64,000 bases of DNA, taken from the NCBI RefSeq assembly GCF_034928825.1, contig NZ_JAYFUL010000007.1:127548-191547 (forward strand), written 5' to 3'. The notes under the pieces are model-generated. The model had not been told where the DNA came from. It ran no database searches and saw only the letters and a program-made list of their open reading frames with translations. Shown piece by piece: positions 33,430-41,992 of this stretch. Every line of letters starts with the position of its first letter. Within the stretch, counting starts at the first letter, position 1. This DNA is from Arcicella aquatica (GTDB taxonomy: Bacteria; Bacteroidota; Bacteroidia; Cytophagales; Spirosomataceae). A program made the translations under genes and the position numbers.

Positions 33430-34221
33430 TTAATTAACATAGGTAATTGTTCTTTTAACAGTTTGATATTTTTTTCTTTTCTGGCCTTCTAAAACAAATT
33501 CTTTCTTTTTTACCCAATTATTCCTTTTGTCATAATCATATTCTATTTCAAATTGTACTACTTCTTTTGAATTGTAACTTAGTTTTTGCTTATACGCTGT
33601 CTTATCTCCTTTTTCATTCAGTATAATATCCTGCATATTTTTCAAAAAATTTATTGAATAGATACCATTATTGAATAAAACGCCTTTATCATTATAGATA
33701 CTTATATTGACTTCATTATTTTCAAAGTCATAAACAGCTTTTTCTATACCAATGATTGTTTCATTAGCATTCACATTTTTAAGAGAAACAGGAAGTTTTT
33801 TTTCATTATTTACTACTAAACAATAGCTTTTTAATTCATCATTACCATCGTAAATCAGTATTTTTATCAAACCCGTGTCATTATAAACATATTTGTTTTT
33901 ATGGCTCATATATCCAAGTTTTGTCCAAAACTCAAAGAAAATTGTATCTAACTTATCATCATTATAAAAGTATGACTGTTTTATATTAAGAAGGTTAGTT
34001 GTAACATCGTAGTTTTCCCTAACCTGTAATATTCCTTTAAGATAAATATATTTGTCTTTTGAGTACCAGCCACCAGCATTTGAATCCTCAATCTTAGTTT
34101 CTGATATTTCAGCGATTAAAGTATCAACTTTATTTCTTTCTGTGTACAAAATAGAGGTTATACTTTGAGAAAATAATGCAGTTGATAAACTGAGTAAGAT
34201 TAATAGTAGAAGGTATCTCAT
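33430..34221 (-). CDS. Secreted protein of unknown function
   Basis: The 263-residue protein has a signal peptide (LLLLILLSLSTALFSQS, cut near residue 19) and a beta-rich body with many YDF, YND and YN repeats (SYFYNDDKLD, NKYVYNDTG, IYNDKGVLFNNG, LSYNSKEVVQFEIEYDYDKRNN), as in loosely repetitive RHS/MORN-like secreted proteins of Bacteroidota. No catalytic motif was seen. It lies 22 bases upstream of the GRDP-like gene on the same strand. The product is probably periplasmic or surface-bound; the role is unknown. Confidence 0.6.
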   Translation of the reverse strand: MRYLLLLILLSLSTALFSQSITSILYTERNKVDTLIAEISETKIEDSNAGGWYSKDKYIYLKGILQVRENYDVTTNLLNIKQSYFYNDDKLDTIFFEFWTKLGYMSHKNKYVYNDTGLIKILIYDGNDELKSYCLVVNNEKKLPVSLKNVNANETIIGIEKAVYDFENNEVNISIYNDKGVLFNNGIYSINFLKNMQDIILNEKGDKTAYKQKLSYNSKEVVQFEIEYDYDKRNNWVKKKEFVLEGQKRKKYQTVKRTITYVN

Positions 34222-34464
34222 AATACGTAATATAAAAGTTTATTATAGTAGTTATAAATAATTGAGTTTATGTGATTTTTCGGAAGTAATAAAACTATTC
34301 TTTATTCCAGATTTTAATTTATTAAATGAATTTGACAATTCAATATGAAGACCTATAAAATTTAATTTTCAATCATCCCAAAACAACTATTTCCCTTTTC
34401 TAAACGCCTACATTCTATTAATCTTCAATATTTATATTAGCCCAATTAAACAGATATTTTGTTT

Positions 34465-34472
34465 TACCTTTG
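34465..34472 (+). promoter_or_regulatory. Candidate -7 box placed for a leaderless transcript (helicase gene)
   Basis: TACCTTTG lies four bases before the ATG at 34477, the same arrangement as at 31521. It overlaps the longer reading frame's TTG start, which supports the ATG at 34477. Confidence 0.45.
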
Positions 34473-34476
34473 TGGC

Positions 34477-35799
34477 ATGGAAACCAATCAGACAACACAA
34501 CAAATTCTTCAAAACTTGGGGATTGAAGCTTTGAATCCGATGCAAGAAGCGGCTCAAAAAGCTATCCTTGAAGACAGTAATGTACTTTTAATATCACCTA
34601 CAGGTTCTGGAAAAACCATTGGTTTTTTGATGCCTATTTTGCAATTATTAAAGCCTGATGTTCCTTCTGTACAGTGTTTAATCCTTACTCCATCGCGTGA
34701 ATTAGCTTTACAAATCGAACAGGTTTGGAAGAAAATGTCAACGGGCTATAAAGTAAATGTTTGCTATGGCGGACATGATGTTGGTACTGAAATTAAAAAT
34801 TTAAGTAATCCGCCAGCAGTATTAATCGGTACTCCTGGGCGAATTGCCGACCATATAACACGTAGGTCTTTTAACTTAGACTGTATCAAAACGTTAGTAT
34901 TAGATGAATTTGATAAATCGTTAGACCTTGGCTTTCATGAGCAAATGTCTTTTATCATTGGTGGTTTACGAAAACTCAATAAAAGAGTATTGGTATCGGC
35001 TACTAAAGGCATCAAAATTCCTGAGTTTACAGGTGTTTCTTCTCCTACTTTATTGAATTTTATCCCAGAGGATAAAGTAGCCGAGGGCTTAGTAATGAAA
35101 GTGGTTATTTCAGAACAAAAAGATAAAATTGATGCATTATTCAATCTGCTTTGCTCAATTAATTCTGAATCTGCCTTGATTTTTTTAAATCATCGGGATG
35201 CCGCTGAACGTACTTGTGAGCTACTACAAGATATGGGTATCTATGCGACTTTTTATCATGGCGGGATGGACCAAGACGACCGTGAGCGTGCTTTGATTCA
35301 ATTTAGAAATGGTAGTGTTCGTTATTTAGTTACGACCGACTTAGCGGCTAGAGGCTTGGATATTCCTGAGATGAAACACGTAATTCATTATCATCTGCCC
35401 TTACAGGCTCATGAGTTTATTCATAGAAACGGAAGAACGGCACGTATGAATGCGGAAGGTACGGCCTATTTAATTTTCTCTCGTAATGAACATCGTCCGA
35501 GCTATGTAGATGATTCTTTAGAGGAATTAGAAGTACCAGAAAATAACCCTCTACCCCAAGCTCCTGAGTTTCTCACAATTTATATTAGTGGAGGCAAGAA
35601 GAACAAACTAAACAAGGTTGACATCGTCGGGTTTTTCTCTCAAAAAGGCAAATTAGAAAAAGGTGATTTAGGGCTCATCGAAGTAAAAGATTTTACTTCT
35701 TTTGCTGCCGTGAAAAAAGAAAAAGTAAAAGAATTACTACAAACCATTCGTGATGAAAAGATGAAAGGTAAGAAGTATAAAATTGAAGTGGCTAGATAA
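34477..35799 (+). CDS. DEAD-box RNA helicase, DbpA-like
   Basis: The 440-residue protein has the full set of DEAD-box motifs: Q motif (ALNPMQEAAQKA), Walker A ISPTGSGKTIG, SREL/TPGR, VLDEFDKS (DEFD in place of DEAD), VSATK (motif III), and HRNGRTAR (motif VI). The C-terminus (about 355-440; EFLTIYISGGKKNKLNKVDI ... GLIEVKDFTSFAAV) fits the DbpA RNA-binding domain that targets 23S rRNA hairpin 92 in E. coli. A role in ribosome assembly is therefore likely. The longer frame's TTG lies six codons upstream, but the -7 box sits on it. It is followed on the same strand by the radical SAM gene after 156 bases. Confidence 0.88.
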   Translation: METNQTTQQILQNLGIEALNPMQEAAQKAILEDSNVLLISPTGSGKTIGFLMPILQLLKPDVPSVQCLILTPSRELALQIEQVWKKMSTGYKVNVCYGGHDVGTEIKNLSNPPAVLIGTPGRIADHITRRSFNLDCIKTLVLDEFDKSLDLGFHEQMSFIIGGLRKLNKRVLVSATKGIKIPEFTGVSSPTLLNFIPEDKVAEGLVMKVVISEQKDKIDALFNLLCSINSESALIFLNHRDAAERTCELLQDMGIYATFYHGGMDQDDRERALIQFRNGSVRYLVTTDLAARGLDIPEMKHVIHYHLPLQAHEFIHRNGRTARMNAEGTAYLIFSRNEHRPSYVDDSLEELEVPENNPLPQAPEFLTIYISGGKKNKLNKVDIVGFFSQKGKLEKGDLGLIEVKDFTSFAAVKKEKVKELLQTIRDEKMKGKKYKIEVAR

Positions 35800-35830
35800 T
35801 ATTGATGGATTTATAGACTTTAGGATCGTA

Positions 35831-35918
35831 GGACTTTAAGAAAAAATTTCCTGTCTCAGTTAATCTTTATAATCAAATATTTTGAAATCAGTGACTTGTG
35901 CTTTTAGTCTTAAAGTCC
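35831..35918. repeat. Inverted repeat between helicase and radical SAM genes
   Basis: GGACTTTAAGA at 35831-35841 is matched exactly in reverse complement at 35908-35918 with a 66-base loop. The left arm lies in a short GACTTTAGGATCGTAGGACT tandem. It may be a mobile remnant or a weak transcription attenuator. Confidence 0.4.
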
Positions 35919-35955
35919 CTAAGTCTTTTAGTCATTTTTCAAAAACTATTCAACA

Positions 35956-38157
35956 TTGAACACGCAAAAAGTTTTTTTAATAACCCCTCCTTTTACGCAA
36001 CTGAATACCCCGTATCCAGCTACTGCGTATATAAAAGGTTTTTTGAATACTAAACATATTATTTCTAATCAAGCTGATTTAGGAATTGAAGTAATATTAA
36101 GCCTTTTTTCTAAAGAAGGGTTATTGAATCTGTTTGCCCAAATTGAAAGTCAAGCACTACCATTATCAGACAATGCTCAACGTATTATAGCCCTTAAAGA
36201 CCACTATATTCATACAATTGATGCTGTTATCCTTTTTTTACAAGGAAAGAATCCTACTTTATCTCATTTAATTTGCCAAGAAGATTTTTTGCCCGAAGCC
36301 AGTCGCTTTGCTCAATTAGAAGAACTAGATTGGGCTTTTGGAACGATGGGAACACAAGATAAAGCCAAGCATTTTGCTACACTTTACCTTGAAGATATTT
36401 CTGATATTATTGTTGAATGCGTTGATACACATTTTGGCTTTAGCCGTTATGCCGAACGGTTAGGTCGCTCGGCCAACAGTTTTGATGAACTGTATGAAGC
36501 ATTATCGCAAGAGTACACCTATATAGATGAATTACTCATCAAGATTTTGGCGACTAGAATGGTTGATTTCAATCCTAACTTGGTAGCAATTACAGTCCCT
36601 TTTCCGGGTAATTTATACAGTGCTTTTCGTTGTGGGCAATGGATTAAGAAACATTTTCCCTCTGTAAAAATTGCCATGGGTGGAGGTTTCCCGAATACAG
36701 AATTACGTTCGCTTTCTGATAAAAGGGTATTTGAGTTTTTTGATTTTATTACCTTAGACGACGGTGAAGCCCCTTTGGATAATTTAATAGAACACTTAGA
36801 AGGCAAGCGAAAACAAGAAGATTTAAAAAGGACTTTTACTTTAGTAGATGGTGAAGTAAAATACATTAATAATAGCCATACGCATGATTACAAACAGTCG
36901 GCTGTGGGTACGCCAGACTATGCTGATTTACCTTTAGATAAATATATTTCTGTCATAGAAATTGTAAATCCTATGCACCGAATGTGGAGTGATGGCAGAT
37001 GGAATAAACTTACGATGGCGCATGGTTGCTATTGGGGTAAATGTACTTTCTGCGATATTTCGCTAGATTATATCAAACTTTATGAACCCATCTCTGCCAA
37101 AATACTCTGTGATAGAATGGAGGAGATGATGGCTCAGACTGGGCAGAATGGCTTTCATTTTGTCGATGAAGCCGCCCCTCCTGCCCTAATGCGTTCTTTG
37201 GCTTTAGAGATTATCAGGCGAAAACTAACCGTTACTTGGTGGACAAATATACGTTTTGAAAAAAGTTTTACAGCCGATTTATGTCTATTGTTAAAAGCAT
37301 CTGGTTGTATAGCCGTTTCAGGTGGTTTAGAAGTAGCCTCTGATAGATTACTAGCATTGATTCAAAAGGGTGTGACAGTAGCCCAAGTTGCCAGAGTAAC
37401 CCGTAACTTTACTGAAGCAGGCATTATGGTGCATTCATATTTGATGTACGGATTCCCTACTCAGACGGCACAAGAAACCATTGACTCGCTAGAAATGGTA
37501 CGCCAGATGTTTGAATTGGGCATTTTACAATCTGGCTTTTGGCATCAATTCGCGATGACGGCTCATAGCCCTGTCGGAATGTATCCAGAACAATTCAAGG
37601 TTCAGAAAGAGAGTGCTAAAATTGGTAGTTTTGCCAATAACGATATTTTTCATATTGACCCTACTGGTACAGACCACAGCCTATTTAGCGAAGGATTGAA
37701 AAAATCTCTGTTCAATTTTATGCATGGTATTGGTTTTGACTTAAACCTTAGTCAGTGGTTTGATTTTAAAATACCTAAAACAAAAATCCCCAAAAATTAT
37801 ATTGAGCAAGCCGTCAATCAAGAGGAGGATGTTTCTTTAAAACCTAGTAGTAAAATTGTTTGGTTAAGCACAAAACCAACGGTCAAGTATATTACCAAAA
37901 ATCAAAAAGGTAGGCTCTTGAATCTAGCTAGTCTGTCTTTTCATGATAAAAAGGAAAGCTTTAATATTGCTGTGGAACAAAAGCAAGGTGAATGGCTGGT
38001 TGAAATACTTCAATTGATTTCAGCATCAAGTTCAAAAGTTTATACGTTTCAAGAAGTAAAAACACATTACGAAACGTATGGACTAGAAGATTTTGAATTG
38101 TTTTGGTTCAATAAGCCTGTCAATAATCTCCAAAATTTTGGATTATTAACTTTATAA
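35956..38157 (+). CDS. B12-binding-type radical SAM protein, TTG start
   Basis: The 733-residue protein opens VFLITPPFTQLNTPYPATAY, the pattern of the radical SAM/cobalamin-binding superfamily. A Rossmann-like part (VKIAMGGGFPNTELRSLSD, DFITLDDGEAPLDNLIEHL) precedes the radical SAM domain. The [4Fe-4S] cysteines are C358, C363 and C366 (GCYWGKCTFC), a CX4CX2C spacing instead of CX3CX2C. HGFHFVDEAAPP-like, WWTNIRFE and GLEVASDRLLALIQKGV stretches follow as in this superfamily. There is no ATG upstream in frame, so translation starts at TTG 35956. The substrate is not known. It lies between a helicase and a UbiA-like gene on the same strand. Confidence 0.82.
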   Translation: MNTQKVFLITPPFTQLNTPYPATAYIKGFLNTKHIISNQADLGIEVILSLFSKEGLLNLFAQIESQALPLSDNAQRIIALKDHYIHTIDAVILFLQGKNPTLSHLICQEDFLPEASRFAQLEELDWAFGTMGTQDKAKHFATLYLEDISDIIVECVDTHFGFSRYAERLGRSANSFDELYEALSQEYTYIDELLIKILATRMVDFNPNLVAITVPFPGNLYSAFRCGQWIKKHFPSVKIAMGGGFPNTELRSLSDKRVFEFFDFITLDDGEAPLDNLIEHLEGKRKQEDLKRTFTLVDGEVKYINNSHTHDYKQSAVGTPDYADLPLDKYISVIEIVNPMHRMWSDGRWNKLTMAHGCYWGKCTFCDISLDYIKLYEPISAKILCDRMEEMMAQTGQNGFHFVDEAAPPALMRSLALEIIRRKLTVTWWTNIRFEKSFTADLCLLLKASGCIAVSGGLEVASDRLLALIQKGVTVAQVARVTRNFTEAGIMVHSYLMYGFPTQTAQETIDSLEMVRQMFELGILQSGFWHQFAMTAHSPVGMYPEQFKVQKESAKIGSFANNDIFHIDPTGTDHSLFSEGLKKSLFNFMHGIGFDLNLSQWFDFKIPKTKIPKNYIEQAVNQEEDVSLKPSSKIVWLSTKPTVKYITKNQKGRLLNLASLSFHDKKESFNIAVEQKQGEWLVEILQLISASSSKVYTFQEVKTHYETYGLEDFELFWFNKPVNNLQNFGLLTL

Positions 38158-38192
38158 TCGTTTTCTTAAAACACTGAATACTTTTCAAAACA

Positions 38193-39053
38193 TTGAAGGT
38201 TTTTAATTTCTTAATAAACTCCAATATTTACATTTCGTTGGCGGCAGTAGCACTAACGGTAGAAACTCAATTGCAATTGGGGATGGCTCCCCAGTGGCAC
38301 CCTTATTTGTTCATTATCTTTTTTGCTACTTTGTTTGATTACAATTTACACCGTCTTGTTACTTTACTGACCAATAAAGAGGCTTTAAATGATGATAAAC
38401 ACAAATGGCTGAAAGAATATTTAAACCTCTTTTATGCCTTAGTAGTGTTTTCTGTAATAGGATTCTTAATTGCAGTATTACTTGCTAAAAAAGAGGTTTT
38501 AATCACCTTAGCTCCTTTTGCTTTAATTACTTTTTTTTATTCATTACCGATATTCAAAAATCAAAAATACCTTTTCCGATTAAGGGAAATACCTTTCCTG
38601 AAAATATTTCTTATCTCAATAGTCTGGTCAGCGACTACTATATTATTACCCATTATTCAATCAGGAAGACATTTTGATTCACAGCACGTTAGCATCATGC
38701 TCACCGAGCGGTTTTTGTTTGTTTTTGCCATCACTATTCCCTTTGACATTAGAGATATGCATGCCGATATTCAGTCGGGATTAACTACTATTCCGAATTT
38801 TATCGGTAGCAAAAAATCATTAGGAATAGCCAATTTCTTAATGATTTCTTTCTTGTTGATTAGTTGTTTTCATTACTCAAATGCTCCTTTTCAGTTTATC
38901 CTTCCTGCCTTTATCATCTCTGGAATCAGCACTATCTTTTTTTTAAATATTAAATCTATCCAAAATCTTACTTTTTATCATTACGGTATTTTAGATGGAA
39001 CCATACTTTTGCAAGGTATTTTAGTTTGGCTCGCTCACACAATCCTTGTTTAA
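38193..39053 (+). CDS. UbiA-like prenyltransferase-family membrane protein, TTG start
   Basis: The 286-residue protein has eight or so hydrophobic segments. The second Asp-rich motif of the UbiA family is clear (PFDIRDMHADIQSGLTTIPN), as is the following GSKKSLGIANFL. The first motif is weaker (FATLFDYNLHRL, in place of NDxxDxxxD), so prenyl-diphosphate binding may be altered. UbiA proteins transfer isoprenoid chains to aromatic acceptors. The frame starts at TTG 38193, 35 bases after the radical SAM stop, and suggests translational coupling. Repeat copy 2 follows directly. Family assignment is moderate; substrate unknown. Confidence 0.68.
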   Translation: MKVFNFLINSNIYISLAAVALTVETQLQLGMAPQWHPYLFIIFFATLFDYNLHRLVTLLTNKEALNDDKHKWLKEYLNLFYALVVFSVIGFLIAVLLAKKEVLITLAPFALITFFYSLPIFKNQKYLFRLREIPFLKIFLISIVWSATTILLPIIQSGRHFDSQHVSIMLTERFLFVFAITIPFDIRDMHADIQSGLTTIPNFIGSKKSLGIANFLMISFLLISCFHYSNAPFQFILPAFIISGISTIFFLNIKSIQNLTFYHYGILDGTILLQGILVWLAHTILV

Positions 39054-39057
39054 AACA

Positions 39058-39343
39058 AAACATGAGTCATCCCGAATTTTTCCTAAAATTGTGCGTTTTG
39101 GAGACAAATTGAGAGGTTTTCTACTTAATTATTGTCTAGTCCTTACTTTTCTTTCCTTGATGAAAGAAAAGTAACCGCGCGGCGGACCGCAAAAGAAAAT
39201 CAAGAATTCCTAATCGCATCGGCGAACCGACTCGCTACCGCTCAAACAGTAGGAATTCGTTGTTCATCAATCATAAAAAAGCGGTCGAAAAACTAATCTC
39301 GACCGCTTTTTTATGATTCTAAAATTCGGGATGACTCATGTTT
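39058..39343 (-). repeat. MITE-like repeat element, copy 2
   Basis: A 286-base non-coding element with the same terminal inverted repeats as copy 1 (core ATGAGTCATCCCGAATTT at the left end, complement at the right), here in the opposite orientation. The inside again holds the GC-rich hairpin (39275-39312), the GAATTCCTA/TAGGAATTC pair and a CTTTTCTTTC/GAAAGAAAAG hairpin. It is about 43 bases longer than copy 1 owing to an expanded middle. It fills nearly all of the gap between the convergent UbiA-like gene and the propeller-Ig gene (39054-39363). Confidence 0.85.
39275..39312. terminator. Bidirectional intrinsic terminator inside repeat copy 2
   Basis: The stem AGCGGTCGA (39280-39288) / TCGACCGCT (39299-39307) has A residues on the left and six T from 39307 on the right. 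It is identical to that of copy 1 and can stop both flanking convergent genes. Confidence 0.75.
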
Positions 39344-39363
39344 GTGAAAATATTATTTTATGA

Positions 39364-41964
39364 TTAGTCTACTGTACGAATCAAATCTTTTTTAACAGCG
39401 GTTTTGGTTTTGCTAATGGTATATGGGATACATCTAGCAACACCGCAGTCACAAGTTACTTTTTGGATGGTTACAGTATGGTCTGAAAAACAATCATTTG
39501 CATTAAATACTCGCACGGTATATTGCTGAACAACCGTTGTTGGATTTGGTACATCAGACCTTAACACTCCGTCAGTTGGAATAGCCGTCGAAGTAGCATA
39601 TAGTTTTCCTCCTGTATAAGTTGCACCTGCACTAATATCATATCTCAAATTGGCACTAAATCCTGCAAGCTTTATTGTACCATCATTTTTAACAAGGTCT
39701 TGGTCACAAGTTGAATTGGTAGATGTAGCAGTAATACCCAGTGCCCTATCAAAAACAACTAAATTAATCATCGTAGTATTAGAGCATAATCCATTGCTTA
39801 CTTCTACACTATAAATTCCACCTTGGCTAACTTGAACATTATTAAGCTGTGGACTTTGAATAGAAGAAGTAAAACCATTAGGACCCGTCCAAACATACGT
39901 AGAAGTAGCTGGCGTAACAGAAAGAATAACATTGGTACCTGCACAAACTGGTGAAGTCGAAGTTGATATCACAGGGTCAGGAATTGGGCTAAATGTTGCG
40001 ACAACTGGTGTTCTGCTACCTGCTGGCGATTCACAACCACTCACTAAATCTTTACAAGCAACAAAATATGTTTTTGATGCAGTGACTGGTACAGTGAACG
40101 GACTACCTCCTCCTAAAATAACTACTGAACTTTGTGAATCATACCAAATAGGGGTATAACTAGGTGCGCAAGTAGCTTTTAAATCAAGGCTCCCAGCACC
40201 ACATATTAATCCTCCTGCCACCGTCGCTGGTAATGGAGCAGCTGGAGTGCTACTCACAGAAATTGTCAACTGTGTTCTATTAGCCGTTGCAACTCCACAA
40301 TGATTATCATTTGCTTTACAACCCACAAAGAATGAAATGGTTGAGGTAGCATTAAAAATAAAAGTATTCCCCGTACCCAACACAGTTGTTGAAGTTGCCG
40401 AATTATACCATTGTGGGATTAAACCAACTGGACAAGTAGCATTCAAGGTGCCAATACCGGGATTACAAAGAACCGACCCGCTTGACGTTGTTACCTTCGA
40501 ACTAAAATCTAATGTTTTAAATGTCACATCGTTGTAACAAGCATCGCTACCCGACCAAATACGAACAGTATATTTAGTCCCTGGCTTTAAACCAGTAAAT
40601 GTAAATGATGTTTGTCCAACACTTAACGTTTGGTTAGCACCTGCACCAAAAATTGGTGATGTACCAAAAGTTTCACCTTCTTTAATACTAGCTTCAATGA
40701 CCTTTGATGCATTGTAAACTAGGTTTGAAATAGTAGCAGTACCATTGTTGTTAGGCACAAACCCTGTACAAGTTCCAAGCGTAAAGCTAATATCACTTGC
40801 AAGGACAGTGGGTGCATCACAACCAGCACATTTTAAGTTACCACATACGAAGGCAATAGATTTACCTTGTTCCCCAGGTTGATAAGCAATCTCAGTCGTA
40901 AAAGTGTTAGTCGTAACATTAAATTTTGATACACAGTCACCATAAAATGTAGTAATATATAAATTACCATCAGGTCCAAAAGCTAAATCGTATGCCTCTA
41001 CATCTCCTACTGTTCCAGTGATAGAAGGAGTTATAAAATCGAATGAGGCAATCAAAGCCCCAGTTGTTCCATTATAATGGAATAGTTTGTCTGGACCAGT
41101 AGTTCCTGAGGCAACTGCCCAAAGAGTACCATCCGCACCAAAATTTAAACCACGATAGTTATATCCACTTGGAGCAGTAGTAAACAATGACGAAGGCCCT
41201 GCATAGCTTGAATCTACAGATTCAATTGTACTTAAACCACCTCCTGAAAAATAGTTTGTAGCTACAAATACTCTCCCGTTTGCAGGATTAACAGCTACAC
41301 CCCACAATCCCACATCTTTATTTGTTAAACGGTTAGTACTATAAATACCTACTACTGTGTTTGTCGTTGTACTAACCTTTGATACACCCTGATAGCTAGT
41401 TACATACAAAAATTTCCTATCAGTAGACAACACCACATCTAGTAAATCCTGTCCTGGCACTGGTATAGGTGCCAAGTAAGCTCCTTTGGCTAAATCATAC
41501 ACTAAAATTTCTGATCTAAAACAGCAGGTAGCGATATAGGCTACGTTTTTAGTCGGGTCTACTACGATACCTTCTCCACCTCCACTTATTGAACAACCCA
41601 CTGGCCCCGCACCAGTTCCACCAAAAGGGTATATCTCTGAACGACTACCTTGTGTAGCATTTGGCAATTCACTAACAATCATGTAGTATTTATCACATCC
41701 GAGAGGTGCATTCTGAGCTTTTAAGTAAAAAGAAGAGAGCATCGAACACAACAATATTACCAATGAAGTGATGTTGTTTGGAAAACGAGAGGATTGTATT
41801 CTCTCATAAGAAAGTAAAGGTTTTATCACAATATTACGATGAATGTTTTGTTGGAAAAATACGCCTACCTTGGTTATCGGTAAGAAAAGGTTGAATAAAG
41901 TCTGATTGACTTTACTTAGCCATAATTTAAAATTGTTCATCATTTTATATTTGTATTTTTTCAA
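39364..41964 (-). CDS. Large secreted protein: beta-propeller plus Ig-like domains
   Basis: The 866-residue protein has a long N-terminal region ending in a signal-like stretch (LVILLCSMLSSFYLKAQ, about residues 67-84). It continues with an NHL/SMP-30-like propeller (residues about 85-370; repeated GLWGVAVNPANGRVFVAT, YRGLNFGADGTLWAVAS, YDLAFGPDGNLYITTF) and several Ig-like/PKD-type domains, two of them with the same PxWYxS...LGxG pattern. The C-terminus is Cys-rich (CDCGVARCIPYTISKTKT). It is probably surface-exposed or exported. The start may be one of the internal Met codons at residues 8-9, since the leader is long. The upstream gene on the strand is the haloperoxidase-like gene, 28 bases away. 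Confidence 0.75.
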   Translation of the reverse strand: MKKYKYKMMNNFKLWLSKVNQTLFNLFLPITKVGVFFQQNIHRNIVIKPLLSYERIQSSRFPNNITSLVILLCSMLSSFYLKAQNAPLGCDKYYMIVSELPNATQGSRSEIYPFGGTGAGPVGCSISGGGEGIVVDPTKNVAYIATCCFRSEILVYDLAKGAYLAPIPVPGQDLLDVVLSTDRKFLYVTSYQGVSKVSTTTNTVVGIYSTNRLTNKDVGLWGVAVNPANGRVFVATNYFSGGGLSTIESVDSSYAGPSSLFTTAPSGYNYRGLNFGADGTLWAVASGTTGPDKLFHYNGTTGALIASFDFITPSITGTVGDVEAYDLAFGPDGNLYITTFYGDCVSKFNVTTNTFTTEIAYQPGEQGKSIAFVCGNLKCAGCDAPTVLASDISFTLGTCTGFVPNNNGTATISNLVYNASKVIEASIKEGETFGTSPIFGAGANQTLSVGQTSFTFTGLKPGTKYTVRIWSGSDACYNDVTFKTLDFSSKVTTSSGSVLCNPGIGTLNATCPVGLIPQWYNSATSTTVLGTGNTFIFNATSTISFFVGCKANDNHCGVATANRTQLTISVSSTPAAPLPATVAGGLICGAGSLDLKATCAPSYTPIWYDSQSSVVILGGGSPFTVPVTASKTYFVACKDLVSGCESPAGSRTPVVATFSPIPDPVISTSTSPVCAGTNVILSVTPATSTYVWTGPNGFTSSIQSPQLNNVQVSQGGIYSVEVSNGLCSNTTMINLVVFDRALGITATSTNSTCDQDLVKNDGTIKLAGFSANLRYDISAGATYTGGKLYATSTAIPTDGVLRSDVPNPTTVVQQYTVRVFNANDCFSDHTVTIQKVTCDCGVARCIPYTISKTKTAVKKDLIRTVD

Positions 41965-41992
41965 GTAATATATTTATCAAATTAGATTAATC

